Assembly (NCBI GenBank): GCA_012064415.1
Contig: SSNU01000247.1
Span: 1,550,629-1,614,628, forward strand
Reading direction: 5' to 3'
Origin: Gyrodactylus bullatarudis
Lineage: Eukaryota; Platyhelminthes; Monogenea; Gyrodactylidea; Gyrodactylidae
DNA length: 64,000 nucleotides
Under the pieces are notes generated by a model, which saw only the letters and a program-made list of their open reading frames with translations, was not told the DNA's origin and made no database searches. The translations under genes were made by a program, and so were the position numbers. Position 1 is the stretch's first letter. Every line of letters starts with the position of its first letter. Shown here one piece after another: positions 25,263 to 37,555 of the stretch.

Positions 25263-26384
25263 TGTATATTATTCTTTAATGCTTAAAACGATTTTTTATA
25301 TGCTGTTAAACAAGAGTTAGTTAGAGAGTTGAGTCGTTCTCTAATGGTGAGATACAATCCTTAAGTCTGAGCCTGTTGCATGCTTCCTTAGATTATTTCT
25401 ACGATTTTCGTCAAATTTCCTGTAATTGAGTCACGGGTCTGAATCTGAAGACAAGATTCTATAGACATGTGATAGAAACGAGGAAGATGCTATTATTATT
25501 GATCAGTACCAAGTAATTACTCGCACACACATGATGAGTATTTTCATAGGGTTTCGTGTCAGTTTTTTTATGAGACAAGGACGTGTGTAATGTGGTAGAC
25601 ATAAGGGTAAATAGGCAACAGAAAATTGATTGCAAACAAACATGCGTTCGCGTAAATAAGCACTGCCTGATATCTAATGCAATGTCTGGAAATTTTAATT
25701 CCCTCCTACATAAGTAGATAAATTATCTTGCCTAAATTTATTCACTCGAAATTTTCAAACTCTGATGTTAATTTTATTATATCAAGTCATGATATTGGAT
25801 GTTTTCTCAATTTTAGGCCAGTTCGAGTTGAGAATCTATGATACAGTGCACTGCGAAACTCATGAACTGTTTAGATGAAATTTCAAACGTACTGCGCTTT
25901 ATAGATATTCAGATTCTTCATTTATTTTTATGCATGTTCATCAAAATTTCAAGCTTTTTTTCTCAAAATTTACGCTAAGATAGTCGAATGAAAAAATGTA
26001 TCAAAATGTGAAATTTGAATTTGGCACGTGTATTTATCTTTGTTGTAAAGCCTTTAAAGAGTGATATCAGAAAATAAGAGATGAAAGTCATCCTAAAAAA
26101 TTTTCGTAAGGATTTCAAAAATCGAATCAGATTTTACCAATAGTCATCATTTAAGGAGGGAAATCAAAATGAATCCAAAAAAGATCAAAAATTCGTTGAT
26201 TTTAATACTTTAACAAATGGAATATGATTACTTTTAAGAAAAATTTGGCACCAAAATCCCTTTTTTCAGACTTTTTATTTGAAAGTAGAAGGGTGGCCTA
26301 AAATTGAAGTCTTTTTGGGAAACAAATGAGTGAGCAGATTTTTCCTACTGTCAACTCCTCCTCCTCTCTCCCACAATTCAAAGA

Positions 26385-26560
26385 TGAAACAAAATGGAAG
26401 GCTTCAAAATATTTGCATTGTATTCAAATTTTATCGAAATATCACTCAAATACACGCTTGTTCTCTCCAACTTTCCTAATGAGTTTAGAACGAAATGTAT
26501 TCCTGATAAAGTTTGGCAATATTATCGTTTAAATAAAGTTAACTTTCACTCTAAAAACAA
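26385..26560 (+). repeat. Dispersed repeat, second copy
   Basis: Matches 14,105-14,315 in two blocks with the same order and strand (a ttcaaaatatttgcattgta-like block, and ggcaatattatcgttt after a gagtttagaa word). Confidence 0.5.
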
Positions 26561-27945
26561 TAATGGGGTTAATCTTTGGATAAAATTTAGCAAATATAAT
26601 TATTTCTTTTCCAATTTTGATTCAGAGAGACGTTTTTATAACACTCTGCCACTTTCGAATGCTTATTTCAGTTTAATGATGAAAGTATTCGATCCTTGTT
26701 GATCAAAATTTTGATGATTTTCAGGTAGACTTTCAATTGAAAAAAAATTGCCAAATCGAATTTTTTTGCAAATATAGAGCAAATTAACTATTAATTACAT
26801 GTGATCCAAGAAAATAACACAGATGAATTCTGTGAAACTCGGTTGATGGCATTGATCATGTAAAAATAGTATTTGGATCCAAAAAGTCTTTCTATCAAAT
26901 CAGCACCCCTTCAAATGAACAAAACCTCGACAAATACTAGAGAGTAACACAAGTAGTTAGCTTCTTGATTTGGTAGATAGTCTGGTGAGATAGTGAAATT
27001 CTACAGCTGATTACAGTTTCTAATGCGAACCAGATAATTATCAGCTCATCAGAAATTACTTCAATTCAAGTTTTTTTAGATATAATAATTTCAAATGGAT
27101 TTTCGTATGTTTATATGAAATCCGTAGTAACGCATTTTAAAAAAGCGTAGAAAGAAGCAGAAAATATCGATTTTTAACAAATTCAACAACATTTATAAAA
27201 CAAACTGAATGATCGCCTCTGTGTTGCTCTTTAATTCACTTTCAGCTCTCGCATGAGAAAGGAAACATGATAAATTCTTGCTTCAATATATATTCTACTG
27301 GGACAGAGAGAAAAAGTAAATCATTTAGCATTTTAGATTTTAAAACTGTTTTATTTTTTGGTATATATTTAGTACAAGTGTATTAGTACACTTTTATAAC
27401 AATATAAACAATACAATAATAAAATTTATTTGATTATTGGTTATGCTTGAACTAAATGAGTATAAATGAGTGTTTTTTATTATGTAAAAAACTGTAAGTC
27501 ACACAAATTATAGTGGGCCTGGAGGATGGCTGGGGACAGGATTTGTTGGTTAAAATTTGTGTAATAATGCTGATGTGATAGAAAAATGATATAAATGGCA
27601 CACTTGATTTTCAAAATAACAAATACAATATACATATACATTTGATACGATAGAGTCGAGAGAAGCTTGCTTTACCGTGTGATGAAGAGAGCTTGGCAGA
27701 TGGATGATAAAAAATTTGTGAAAGAGGAAAAACCAAAGGATCACATAATGGAGAATGATTTAATGTCTCTCAAGTTAATAGGTAATAATATAACTCGTAT
27801 ATTGTGGACTATACAAAAAGTTTTAATGAAATAAGGAGGAAAAAGAAAATACCTTTTTACTCTGTCTACTTGAAAGTAGATTTGGATAAAAATAAATATA
27901 TCTTGGTAAATAAAACGTTAGGCGGAGGAAATAAGGTAAAGCAGA

Positions 27946-30900
27946 CTATAAATGCTGAATTGTTTGATGGGAGAGACCAACTGGCTGCTGCTGCTGCTGT
28001 TGTTGTTGAGCGTGCGAAGGAGAAGGTCCACTGGGGCCATTCAAATTGAGATAATTGGTTACTATGTCGGGCATCATCTGATTACCCGGTTGTTGGAGTT
28101 GTTGAAATTGAGTTTGCATGTGTTGTTGTTGCTGGTGGAGTTGATGTTGGAGTTCAGGTGTTAGGGTTTTCTGCATGGCTGGCATACTCATGGCCTGATG
28201 CATATTCTGTTGGGGATAACTTTGGGTTGGCGAGACGAGAGGGAACCCTTGAGCATTCATAAACTTGGCAGGGTTGTTATTGCCATTGGTAGAAGATGTT
28301 GAAGATCTCGGGATGCCTTGTTGTTGCTGTTGTGGCTGATAATAGTTGGGAAAGAATTGTCGAGATGGCTTGAGATCATTCAACGGCATAGCCTGGAGTA
28401 CCTCGTCGAGGAGCAGGAGAGGACGATGTAGTTGAATTTCAATCCAACAAGGAGTCTCTTTTATTGTGGCTCTAGGATAGTCTGGACCCCAGCCCTTGAC
28501 AAAGCTCAAGCGAAGCATGCATAATCTGCGAAGGTCGTCAACACCAACTCCAGCTGCAGAACCAAGGGAAGATGGCAAGAGGGAGGGATTGGTTTGAGGT
28601 GGTAGGGCCATGGTTCCAACCACAGCTGCTGCTTGTCTGATGGCAGCTGCTTGAGCTGTTTGGGCTAATTGACGCATTTGCTGGTGACATTGTCGAATAT
28701 CGAATATCTACAAGAGAAATTTCATCAAATCAACGCTTATTTTTGTTTTTTTTATACGTTAAAATACCGAAAATAGATACAATGATAGAGCTCTTGAATG
28801 ATTCAAATCTTGAAAATTATGAAAAAATATTGGATATTTGAAAAGCCACAACAAAATATGAAAACCATTTGGGCTAAGGAGTAAAGCAAACAATCAATTT
28901 TATATTTAATGTGAGACATGACCAAGATATGATTTTGGTCTATCTGTAAACGAGGAGGGTGTAGAATTTCTTTTTCTACAGATAGACCAAAGCCAGTCAG
29001 AAGATACCAAAGTCAGGTTAAATTCAATATAGGAGGAACCAAGATAATTTTTAGTTTAGTTTGACTAGATTCATATACTTTACTTTATATAATGCCAAGA
29101 TACACTAGAGCAAGGGAATATTCCTTGGTTAGAACAGATTTCCTTTGAAGAGGATAAAAGAAATTTCCAGATGAAAAATAGAGCATGTTTCATACTATTG
29201 AATAGTAGCATTATTCAAATTAATTTATCAATAACCAGGTGCCTCGAAAATTGAATCGATAAAATCTAATTTTTTCAACATTACTGTAGTTGAAGAGAAC
29301 AAGAATACAGTCACAACTAAAATTAATATCAATGGAGACCCGTTGTTCCCTCGGACGTCCAGTAGAGACTCATTCCTGAATAATTCCAATGGCAGATTTA
29401 GAGATTTTCAAGAATCAAAATTAAAAAGCATTGATTTTTCCAATTGATCATGTGAAGCCTAGTTATTCATGTCAACTGAATTTGTTTCTAATGATTAGTA
29501 CAAGCTCGTAAACTATTTTACAAATAAATGAATATGAAAAGAATAAACATTTTGAGTCGAATTTCAAATTGATATGAATGATTATCTCTCTATTGTCAGA
29601 ATAAAAATAAATCAATATATTTGTGTGTGTGTGTGTCAAGGTGGCTGGATGACCAATCAGATTGCTTCTCATTTGTTGAGGTGTATGATGATACAAAATC
29701 CAATCTTCTACTACAGTATCATTCATATTAAAATTATTAGAAGTTTTTTTCAGGTTCAAAATTGGACAAGAAAATCAAATTTAATAAAGCTCAAAAGTCA
29801 GATGAATTAAAATGTCTAGAAGAGGTTTTTAATTTAGGGAAATGACACTTCATCTTTCATCAAGAACAAGTTTTGATATTAATAATAATACAGGGAAAGC
29901 GTAATAGAGAGAAAGTAAACATGTAAATACAATAAAAAAGTTTTGTGTTTCTGTTAGTTTAAAAATAAAAGGACCGTGATTTTAAATTTGGTAAAATTTT
30001 AGATTTTGACACTATCCTCAGGGTGATGTGAAATTTGTCAGATCATGAACTGCAGGTAGGAATTTCATCAAGGTAGTAGTCATAAATAAATCAGAATAGT
30101 TTATTAGCCTAAAAATGAAGGGGGACAAGATAAGAATGAGTCATTCAGGATGGGGGGCAAGACAAGACATCATCCATTAGGATAGATCAAGTGATAGTAT
30201 GCATTTTAAATGTATCTGTTATGTTTAATATACAATGATAATATGACTATGGGAATAAATATTATGGTATACCTATGTTTTTAAAGGGAAATATTGAACT
30301 GAGGAGGAATTAAATGTGAATATATATATATAAATAATTTAGAGAGGAATAACTAGGCGCCAATAGGAAGACGCCAGGAAAATGCACCAAATCAATAAAA
30401 CTACTGACTTACCTTTATGTAAGCTCCTGGGTAAATTTTGTGGACAGCGTCACCAGGATTCCGACCAGCCTCTCGGTCGAGATAATAACTCTGGACAAAT
30501 ACTGACAATTCTGATAGACAACGAATCCAGACATCGCCCTCGCCAACATTATCCAATTCGACACCTTTGCCAATGTAGAGTCGGGATTTTTCACTTTGGT
30601 CTGATCTATGGACATTGGATAGTTGGCCGAGACAAAATCTATTCGGACTGGAAGGATCTGTGTAGCCGTCAACTGTGACGCGTGAATGTTGTGAACGAAC
30701 TTTGAATAATTCTCCTACCTGTTGGTCTAATTCAAAGTAGGCAATACTGCACCAGTATTCTGGGGGCTTTAGAGAATTAATACTTCCCGATTGTGACTAT
30801 ATATTTTAATTTATTGATCAATAAAGATGTAGAAAAATTTGTAAAGAAAAAAAAATTACTCACCAAGTTCTGGGCAGACTTGGGCAGATTTGATTGGCAA

Positions 30901-31926
30901 TTCGAAATTGGATTGGTAGGAAGATTTGAGTTACTGTTGCATCGGGAAGTTTTACCAATCATCCTGGTTGATGAATTCGACATCATATTAATAGAATTTG
31001 AAGAGTTGGATGTTATCATCCCATTGTTGTTTGGGTTACTGCAAGAATCTGAGCTCTCATTTTGCTGTTCCAACATGGACTTGTTGTTCGACGTGTTACT
31101 TTTGCTATCCCAGCCTAGAAAAAATTCTTCCATATTTGAGAAATCAACTAGCCAAATGAGAGGAAACAATTATCAAGCTCACTCGTGTTATTTATGTAGC
31201 TGCGTTTGGATAAATCATCATTCTCTGTCTCTGATGATGTCATTTGGCTTGGGGTCTGATTCATTCTGAGTGAACCTAATAAAATCATTAGTTGGCACAT
31301 GGAAAATATGAGATGAGGAACAATAAAAACTTACTGATAGAATTTCTATCAATATCTATGGACTGATTATCGTAAAAAGTAGAATTTTTATTTGATTCAA
31401 TGCTCTCAACGTGAGATTTGACATCATCTGTTTCAGTGTCGGACATGACATCCTTGTCACTAACATCCATTAGGGGACTCATATTCAGGGAAGGTAAATC
31501 CGAATTGCAAATAATACGTTCATAATGGTAAGGATTGATACAGATTGAGTCTAATTTCATTTCGTAGCCGTAATAACACTGGGAGAGACATTTAAGTTCA
31601 AATTTGTTCAAATCTTTGAATCGCCAGATGCGTGAATACAATAAATGAGGGAAACATTTCTTGCCAGCTATCTGGATACGGCCATCAAGAGTTCTGGGAA
31701 CTGTACAACATTTGGTGGATTGAGAACCACCAGTAACAACCGAAACAATAAGAGCATCAAGTTCATCTTGTTTATCCTTCAACTTTTTCACAAGACTTTC
31801 AATTGCACACTTGGCAAAAGATTCAGTTTCACCTCCTTGTCGGAAAAACATTAAACTATTCACTATTTTTCCGACAGCATCAGCTGAAGATACATTTAGT
31901 ATAGCATCTTTATTGAATTCCCCCAT
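27946..31926 (-). CDS. SMAD4: SMAD4 (co-SMAD), 5 exons, with a Gln-rich C-terminal tail
   Basis: Model, in transcript order: 31,926-31,335; 31,275-31,183; 31,114-30,864; 30,796-30,413; 28,707-27,946. It encodes 693 aa and all phases agree. The MH1 domain (about 10-140) keeps the DNA-binding hairpin [13 protein letters not shown] and the zinc-site Cys/Cys/Cys/His, ending PYHYERI. A Ser/Asn-rich linker follows. The MH2 domain (about 313-550) has [54 protein letters not shown] and CWIEI-LHR. A co-SMAD lacks the C-terminal SSxS phospho-motif, as here. The gene is the common partner of receptor-activated SMADs in BMP and TGF-beta signalling and acts in the nucleus. The last ~140 residues after MH2, rich in Gln, Pro and Met, are an unusual extension. 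Three introns are 59-68 nt and one is 1,705 nt. It is divergent from URB1. Confidence 0.95.
28935..28990. repeat. Short stem-loop in the long SMAD4 intron
   Basis: The 14-bp arms ttggtctatctgta (28,935-28,948) and tacagatagaccaa (28,977-28,990) are perfect reverse complements with a 28-nt loop. It may be the end of a small inverted-repeat relic; no function is assigned. Confidence 0.5.
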
Positions 31927-32167
31927 GTTAACTCCGACTATTCCATTAAATTATTTGAAAAAAAGTCAATCAAAAGAACTCTGATGATGGAAAAATAACA
32001 ATGGCAAAATACTGACAAAGCTGTGCGCTTGTAATTAATCTTTTTTAGAAACGTCGTTCGATAAATATAAGTTGCTCGAATCGTTTACACGAATAAGCTT
32101 ATTTTAAACAAAAATCTTTTCTATGAATGGTTTGTTTTAAAAAGTTGTAAACTCGAGTTTTTAAAGC
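31927..32167. promoter_or_regulatory. Probable bidirectional promoter SMAD4 / URB1
   Basis: Divergent ATGs are 241 bp apart. The sequence is AT-rich with no clear TATA box at a usual distance. It must contain both transcription starts unless a 5' leader is spliced from farther away. Confidence 0.5.
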
Positions 32168-35100
32168 ATGTCCGAGCATACGGAATTTGATATCAGTAAA
32201 ATTTCGGGGGATTTTTCAGGTATACTAATTAATTTCAAGTTTCCTATTAAGCTTATCGATTATTCTATTCCCATATTGAAAAGGATGAGCTTATACTCGA
32301 AAAGTTATTTGAACCTAACACCAAACTTGATAATTTGCTCAGCTTTCTTCCCTACAAAAAGAACAGAAAACCCTTAGAAGTAATGCATTTCTTAATCGAT
32401 TCTAGATTGTCACTTCTCTCAAAGTTATTTCCAAATTTTTACTCTATGTACAAAAAAATGAGACTCATTCTTCCAAAATGTTTGAGTTTTGTGAAACCCT
32501 CCTTGTTCAGGATAACTTACTCTCAGTTTATTCTCTTTTACAATCGGATTACAAAGAAAGTTCCTCAAAAGTTGTTGCGTTTAGCTTTTTCTCATTAGTT
32601 GCCTCATTAAATCGTGAATGTGCCCTGCTACTACTTTCGAGAATAAATTTTAGTCATGCAGCCTTTGCTAGTCTGGGCATGTTGCATAAAAAATATCAGC
32701 CTGATTCTAAAGATTATGTACAAATACGATCATCCATTCTCAACGTATGCTTTGCCATATTTATGCACGAAGATAAAAATGTCCAGTACACAGCTCTTTC
32801 CAATAAAGGATTTAATCATTTAATTTTTAGTGAAATCTCGCACGATTCACTTGATAAAAAAATTTACTTGCTCAATATTTTGGAAGAAAAGCTCTTAAAT
32901 AATGAGATTATCACAAAGAATCTACGTACCCGAATTCTCAACATGAAAACCATTCTCAATGTATTTTCAATGTACACGGAAAATAGGCATGATGAGGAAA
33001 ATGCCGAATTGTGTCAGAAAGTCTTGAGTTTCTCTAAAAAACTTATCACGATCAAAGATGGTTTCGTATTTAGTGTTCGATCGGCAATTTTATCAGATCG
33101 CTTAGACCAAGTACCTAATAAATGTATCTTGGAAGTTATTTTTAATGCTGGCTTACATGAAATGCTTGACGACTCGGAAATATGCAAATTTGTAATCAAC
33201 ACTCTTATCTCATGTCCTGATATTGTCAAAATGTTTATGGAAAAATTCTTTGATATTTTTAAATACGACTACTCCTTCGATCAAATCAACGCCAAGAGGA
33301 TTCACTACATCCTTAGTTTCTTGAAGAAGTTCTATAAAAAATCCAGTAGATACCTGGTTGCAATAGCCTGTGAGCTTGGTGATTGCATTGCCTCAAGTGC
33401 TGACATTGTAGTTGACCTTTTGATGAGATTTCTCACACCTGCTAGTCCATTGTATCGAGAATTCTTGAGTATTATCGAAAGTAATCCCGAATTTCAACCT
33501 CAAATCACAAAAATCTACAGGAGAATGACCGTCAGTTTCTCCAGTCTGATTAACTGGATTCGAGAAATTAAAGCAAACACTGACTCTCTCGGCGTATTTA
33601 GCCACAGTGATCAAAATAAAAAAATGTTTATTGCTCTGGAGAGTGTCCTGGAAAAGTCGTTTGCTAAGCAAATGAAAATCAAAAGGTCCCTCCTTTCTTC
33701 CACCAATGATGGCGAGGAAGTTGACTCATCAAACCACTATTATGTAATCCTTCCCAATGGCAAAAATATTCTCAAAAAGGAGGAAGATGACTTTGAATCA
33801 AAGATGACTGCTCAAGAGTCATCTGATGAACAGATTCCCTGTCTCTCTGATGAAGATTTAATTTCAGCTATTGTGGGCAAAAAGCTTAAGTCTCTATGCT
33901 ATGAACTATTCAAGACACCGTTACAATCATTAGACACTACAGTCTTGCTCAGTCATCTTGGTAAAATTGTCAAGTATCAGTCCAAAATTCTACTCATGTA
34001 AGTACCAATTGTACCTTTCTTTAACCCTTTCGATACCATAGCTGAACGAATAAAGTTTCAGCCTTAATTCTCTCACAGAATTACCTAAAATGTGATGAAA
34101 AAAAACATTTACTAGAACAAAATTTTATGAAAATTTTTTCTTACACATAATTTCATCAGGGTCTGATTTATATTGGAATTCCCATCTATTGGTGAGTAAT
34201 TTAGAGTGAAACTTTGCCAATGAAGGGATTTATTTGAAAGTTAATTGTTTCAAAGACTCAATTAATGTCAAAAAGGATATTTTTTAAATTTCATTCGATC
34301 TTATTACAAATTAACCTAGATATTGAAGATCTAAGGTAAAAATGGGGTTGAAAATTGCCCCATTTTCACGAGACTATTGATGGAACTGCTCCTTGATTTC
34401 ATGCATAAAAAATATACCTTGTTTTGGATTAATTATTTAGCCTCTACATAAATTAATCTTAATAATAATAATTATAATTATAATTAATCTGAACATTGAC
34501 AAGTTTAATAATTTCGATCGAGAAGAATCATGAATTAAAGAATTCTACTTCCTTCGGTTAAGGATCATCAGTAGTTTCACCTAAACTAAACTTTTCAATG
34601 GAGTAGTTAAATATTGAAAAAACATGAAGAACAATAGTATGTTTTTTCTCCATCTTTTATCAAATATTTTTTCAATAAAAAGTTGTAAAATATTATTTGA
34701 ATCATAATTCCCTTTTAGAGAGAATTTAGTCAATCCAATAGTCCTGAGAATTTTACAAATGTTACTGGTACATTGTCTGGACAGGGAAGAGTTGAACATT
34801 TTCACTTGGGAAGAGGCTGAAGGTTACTTTAACCTCTCGGGCATTTTCGATACTTTTCACACCGAAGGAAACATCAAAATAATCCGAAAGATTCTTTTCA
34901 ATTTTGATGTCAAGGGAGAATATCTCCTCTGTCAAGAGCCCAGCCTCACTACTCCCATCATGGAGCAAAAGAGTAATTAAATTATCATTCATTTCTTTCT
35001 TCAGGGGAACTTGTCAAGCTTTTGTATCAGCTGACTAGAATCAGTCCAGATATCGTCAAATCTAACATTCACAGTCAAGTCTGGTGGTCTTCCTATTCTG

Positions 35101-36508
35101 GGACAATGAGTGAAACTGACGTGTACCTCTTAAGGATAATATACCTGATTAAACCTCCATCTTTTGCATCAATAATGAAAAAGTATGGATGTCTTCTCAT
35201 CTCCCAGAGGAGTCATGAACATGTCAACTTTCCCGAGACATCCAAGTCCCTCTCAGAGGCGCCCATTCTCTGGAAGACAACCGACATTAAGACTACAATT
35301 GATTTTCTAAATGATAAAATGATTGAAGAAACGATTAGGGTATTCCAACCCTCTTACTATGTCGTGTGTTTTTATTTTATCCAATCTGTTCCATCAATCT
35401 GTAATATTTGTCTTATTCTAGACTTGGCCAGTTGATAGATTCATCAACAAATCAATTTACGATGCTGTCTTCCTCATCTTCTTGACAAACCAAATATTAA
35501 GTGAGGTTTTGTATTTATCATCTAATTTTTTGTGAATAAACCCTTTCTTTCTGATGAATAGAATTCAGCCAAGGTCACGAGGAATGCTTGTATCAAAAGG
35601 GCCTCTTGTCACTATCTATCATGGGAATGTCATCTTACTCCACGATTCTCCGCCAATTGGCCACAGCTAATGTAATGAGATTTCTCGAAAAGTGCCAGTC
35701 AGTCACTGGGATTGTATTTGATTTGATAGAGGAAAATGACGAAAATGAATCGAAAGAACCAGCCTATAAAAAGTGTAAACATGAATACGACAAAAAGTCT
35801 GATGAGTATGAGGGAAAAGATGAGACCAAATCTGAATTTCCCCATGCTCTACGTGTCCAGTATTTGTTGATACTCCTGAGACAAAGTTTAGTCCCCTACG
35901 CTGTTAAAAGTCTTAATGGCACCTTTAGGGGAAAAGACTTCCTTTGGCCTTCCAAGATTGACTGTCGGACGAGAATTACCAAAGTTGTTGCCCTTTACTT
36001 TGCAAGACTGTTGTTGCTAAAGAAAAGGAATAATCACGTCCAAAAATTGCTCTGGGACTCATGTCTGGCTAGACCCTATTTTAAAATGACCGAAGTTCCC
36101 GAATTCACTAGATTCGTTTACTCGTCAAACTTGGATTTTAAAGATGAAAGGACCTTTATGCTCAATTTCCTGGTTGACTCTGTCAAAGATTACTCAGACT
36201 TTCTCATCTCTGAGCGTAGTCATGTGACTAAAAGTATTTTGTGCCTTTACTACTCTCCAAATCTGGAGCCTCAGAATAAGATTTCCATTCTAAATTACCT
36301 CAGAAACATTTGCCTTGTGCCCAACATCCTCAATAGATTATTCCATGAGCACAACTTTCTATTTTGGCTAATTCAGAATTCCAAGAATCAACCCAGAAAA
36401 GAAATTCTCAGGGCAATGGATCAGCTTCTCGAGACTGTCAAGCTCAAGGCTACTTCTCTTAACGATCCAAATTTCAAATTTATAATAGATAAATTGGTAA
36501 AAACTTGA
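32168..36508 (+). CDS. URB1: URB1/Npa1 nucleolar pre-ribosome protein (6 exons, one frame break)
   Basis: Proposed exons: 32,168-32,219; 32,252-33,997; 34,719-34,972; 35,005-35,360; 35,422-35,500; 35,562-36,508. The sum is one base short of closing; adding one A in the A7 run at 32,452-32,458 gives about 1,144 aa. The protein is a helical-repeat scaffold with no catalytic motif. Its C-terminal part follows the URB1 order QKGLLSLSIMGMSSYSTILR, then FARLLLLKKRN, then LARPYFKMTEVPEFTRFVYSSN and FLFWLIQNSK. Family members act in early 60S ribosome assembly in the nucleolus. Human URB1 is about twice as long. Introns are 32, 721, 32, 61 and 61 nt. The 35,360 donor could be 3 nt later. The long intron holds a piggyBac-like MITE. 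AATAAA overlaps the stop at 36,508-36,513. Confidence 0.87.
32452..32458 (+). other. A7 run at a reading-frame break in URB1
   Basis: The frame coding KLFPNFYSMYKK upstream and the frame coding NETHSSKMFEFCETLL downstream meet here and would be continuous with eight A residues. No GT-AG intron with a length of the right phase (2 modulo 3) exists in the overlap of the two open frames. A sequencing or assembly error in a homopolymer is the simplest reading; a true frameshift is the alternative. Confidence 0.6.
34025..34560. mobile_element. piggyBac-like MITE, copy 2, truncated, in a URB1 intron
   Basis: It begins after TTAA at 34,021-34,024 with ccctttcgataccatagctg and is the reverse complement of 12,850 back to about 12,340, over roughly 0.5 kb of high similarity. 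It ends at cttccttcggt, about 180 bp short of the other terminus. An internal taa/taat microsatellite near 34,450-34,485 is expanded relative to copy 1. The intron without it would be only about 0.2 kb. Confidence 0.8.
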
Positions 36509-36652
36509 ATAAAATTTACTATTTTCCATCAGAGATGTGACGATTTTTAATTAGGGAAAAGACCATATTAGATAAAAAGTAGTATATAATTCTAAAATAT
36601 TCATGTTGTTATTAATTGGCATAAAATGAAAATGAGCTGATAAAATATAGGT

Positions 36653-37457
36653 TTATGCTCCCGTGTAGAGGGAGAAAAAATAAACATAGAGAAGAGTCAG
36701 TGGATAATAGAGGAGAATTCTTTTTTCCCTAATCTCGTCGACAATTAACTGAATACTGGCAGAGTAACATGACCAGATAATGCCTACAATTCCGAATATT
36801 ACTTGGAGGGCAGTGGTCGATATTAAATGAGAAAATATCGATATTGATAGGCAACTAAAGACCAACGGTAATAGACAATAACCTATTACAGCGAGAGACT
36901 CTGCAAATTCAACCTACGAATTGATAAAATAAATCACTTACATTGGCTCCAATGGATCGGCTTATGAAAAATATGAGAAAAGAACCAGCAAACCAAATGG
37001 TTATTATCCAAGAGACGACTCTGAATTGTCCGAAAACAGAGAGAAATGAAAAGAAAACAACAACCAATAATGGCCCCCAGAAATCTGGCTCTTTTCTGAA
37101 CGTTTCAAAGCCCTGGTCTAGCTTATTCAAAGGTAGCAGGGCTCTTTTAGACTTGTCAAATATTCCTGACAAGTTTATATCAAGTTCTTCTCTGAATCAA
37201 GCGTAAGAAGAAAATAATAGTTACAGTAAAGGCCTTGTGAATTCTTCTTCTTCGTCCATTTCAAGAAGCCAACCGTATCCTCTTTTACGAAGAAAAGAAG
37301 ATGCAACTCCGTCCTTACCACTATCAGCAAAGTTTATATTTCCACTGAGGACTAAAAAATAACTTCAAATAGATTTACAGTCGGAATTAACATTCACATC
37401 GTCGTAAAAACTCAGATCTACTGAAACATGCTCTTTTTTGCCAACTGATTCATCCAT
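36653..37457 (-). CDS. YIPF4: YIPF4-like Golgi membrane protein (4 exons)
   Basis: Model in transcript order: 37,457-37,379; 37,351-37,225; 37,191-36,942; 36,913-36,653. It gives 238 aa, close to the 244 of human YIPF4, and closes in frame. The introns are 27, 33 and 28 nt. The protein has an acidic N-terminus, the family word FLRKRGYGWLLEMDE, an EELDINLSGIF-ALLP segment, then DFWGPLLVVVFFS and QFRVVSWIITIW, which begin the Yip1-domain membrane helices, and ends FFSLYTGA. Yip1 family proteins are five-helix Golgi/ER proteins that bind Rab GTPases and help membrane traffic. The start is 98 bp from the divergent ATAD3 start, and the stop faces URB1 with 144 bp between. Confidence 0.93.
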
Positions 37458-37555
37458 TTCGAATATGTGACAAAACTAAAGAATTTTAACAATTAAGCAA
37501 AAATTTGTTTTTTATATAACCAGAATTTTTTCAACTGCAAGCGTGTTTTAGAAAG
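37458..37555. promoter_or_regulatory. Probable bidirectional promoter YIPF4 / ATAD3
   Basis: Only 98 bp lie between the two divergent start codons, the tightest such interval in the window. A tttatataa word at about 37,510-37,520 could act as a TATA element. Both 5' leaders must be very short unless the transcripts start inside the neighbouring gene. Confidence 0.55.

Larger units (their letters stand above)
22742..27945. other. Gene-free stretch of about 5.2 kb
   Basis: No supported gene. It holds the retroelement relics at 24,536-25,260, the dispersed repeat at 26,385-26,560 and family A-like words at about 26,220-26,310. The open frames at 26,326-26,702 overlap the repeat and look non-genic. 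It probably includes the SMAD4 3' UTR next to 27,946. Confidence 0.45.

Noticed and set aside
27952..28164. Plus-strand open frame rich in Leu over the SMAD4 3' exon
   Set aside because: It is the antisense shadow of the CAG/CAA codons of the SMAD4 tail; CTG repeats give poly-Leu.
30382..30678. Plus-strand frame of 98 codons
   Set aside because: It is antisense to the SMAD4 MH2 exon, which reads a clear MH2 sequence on the minus strand.
30793..31269. Plus-strand 158-codon open frame
   Set aside because: It overlaps two SMAD4 linker exons and their introns on the opposite strand and has no family resemblance.
33014..33671. Minus-strand frames inside URB1 exon 2
   Set aside because: Shadows of the long plus-strand exon, whose product has the expected helical-repeat character.
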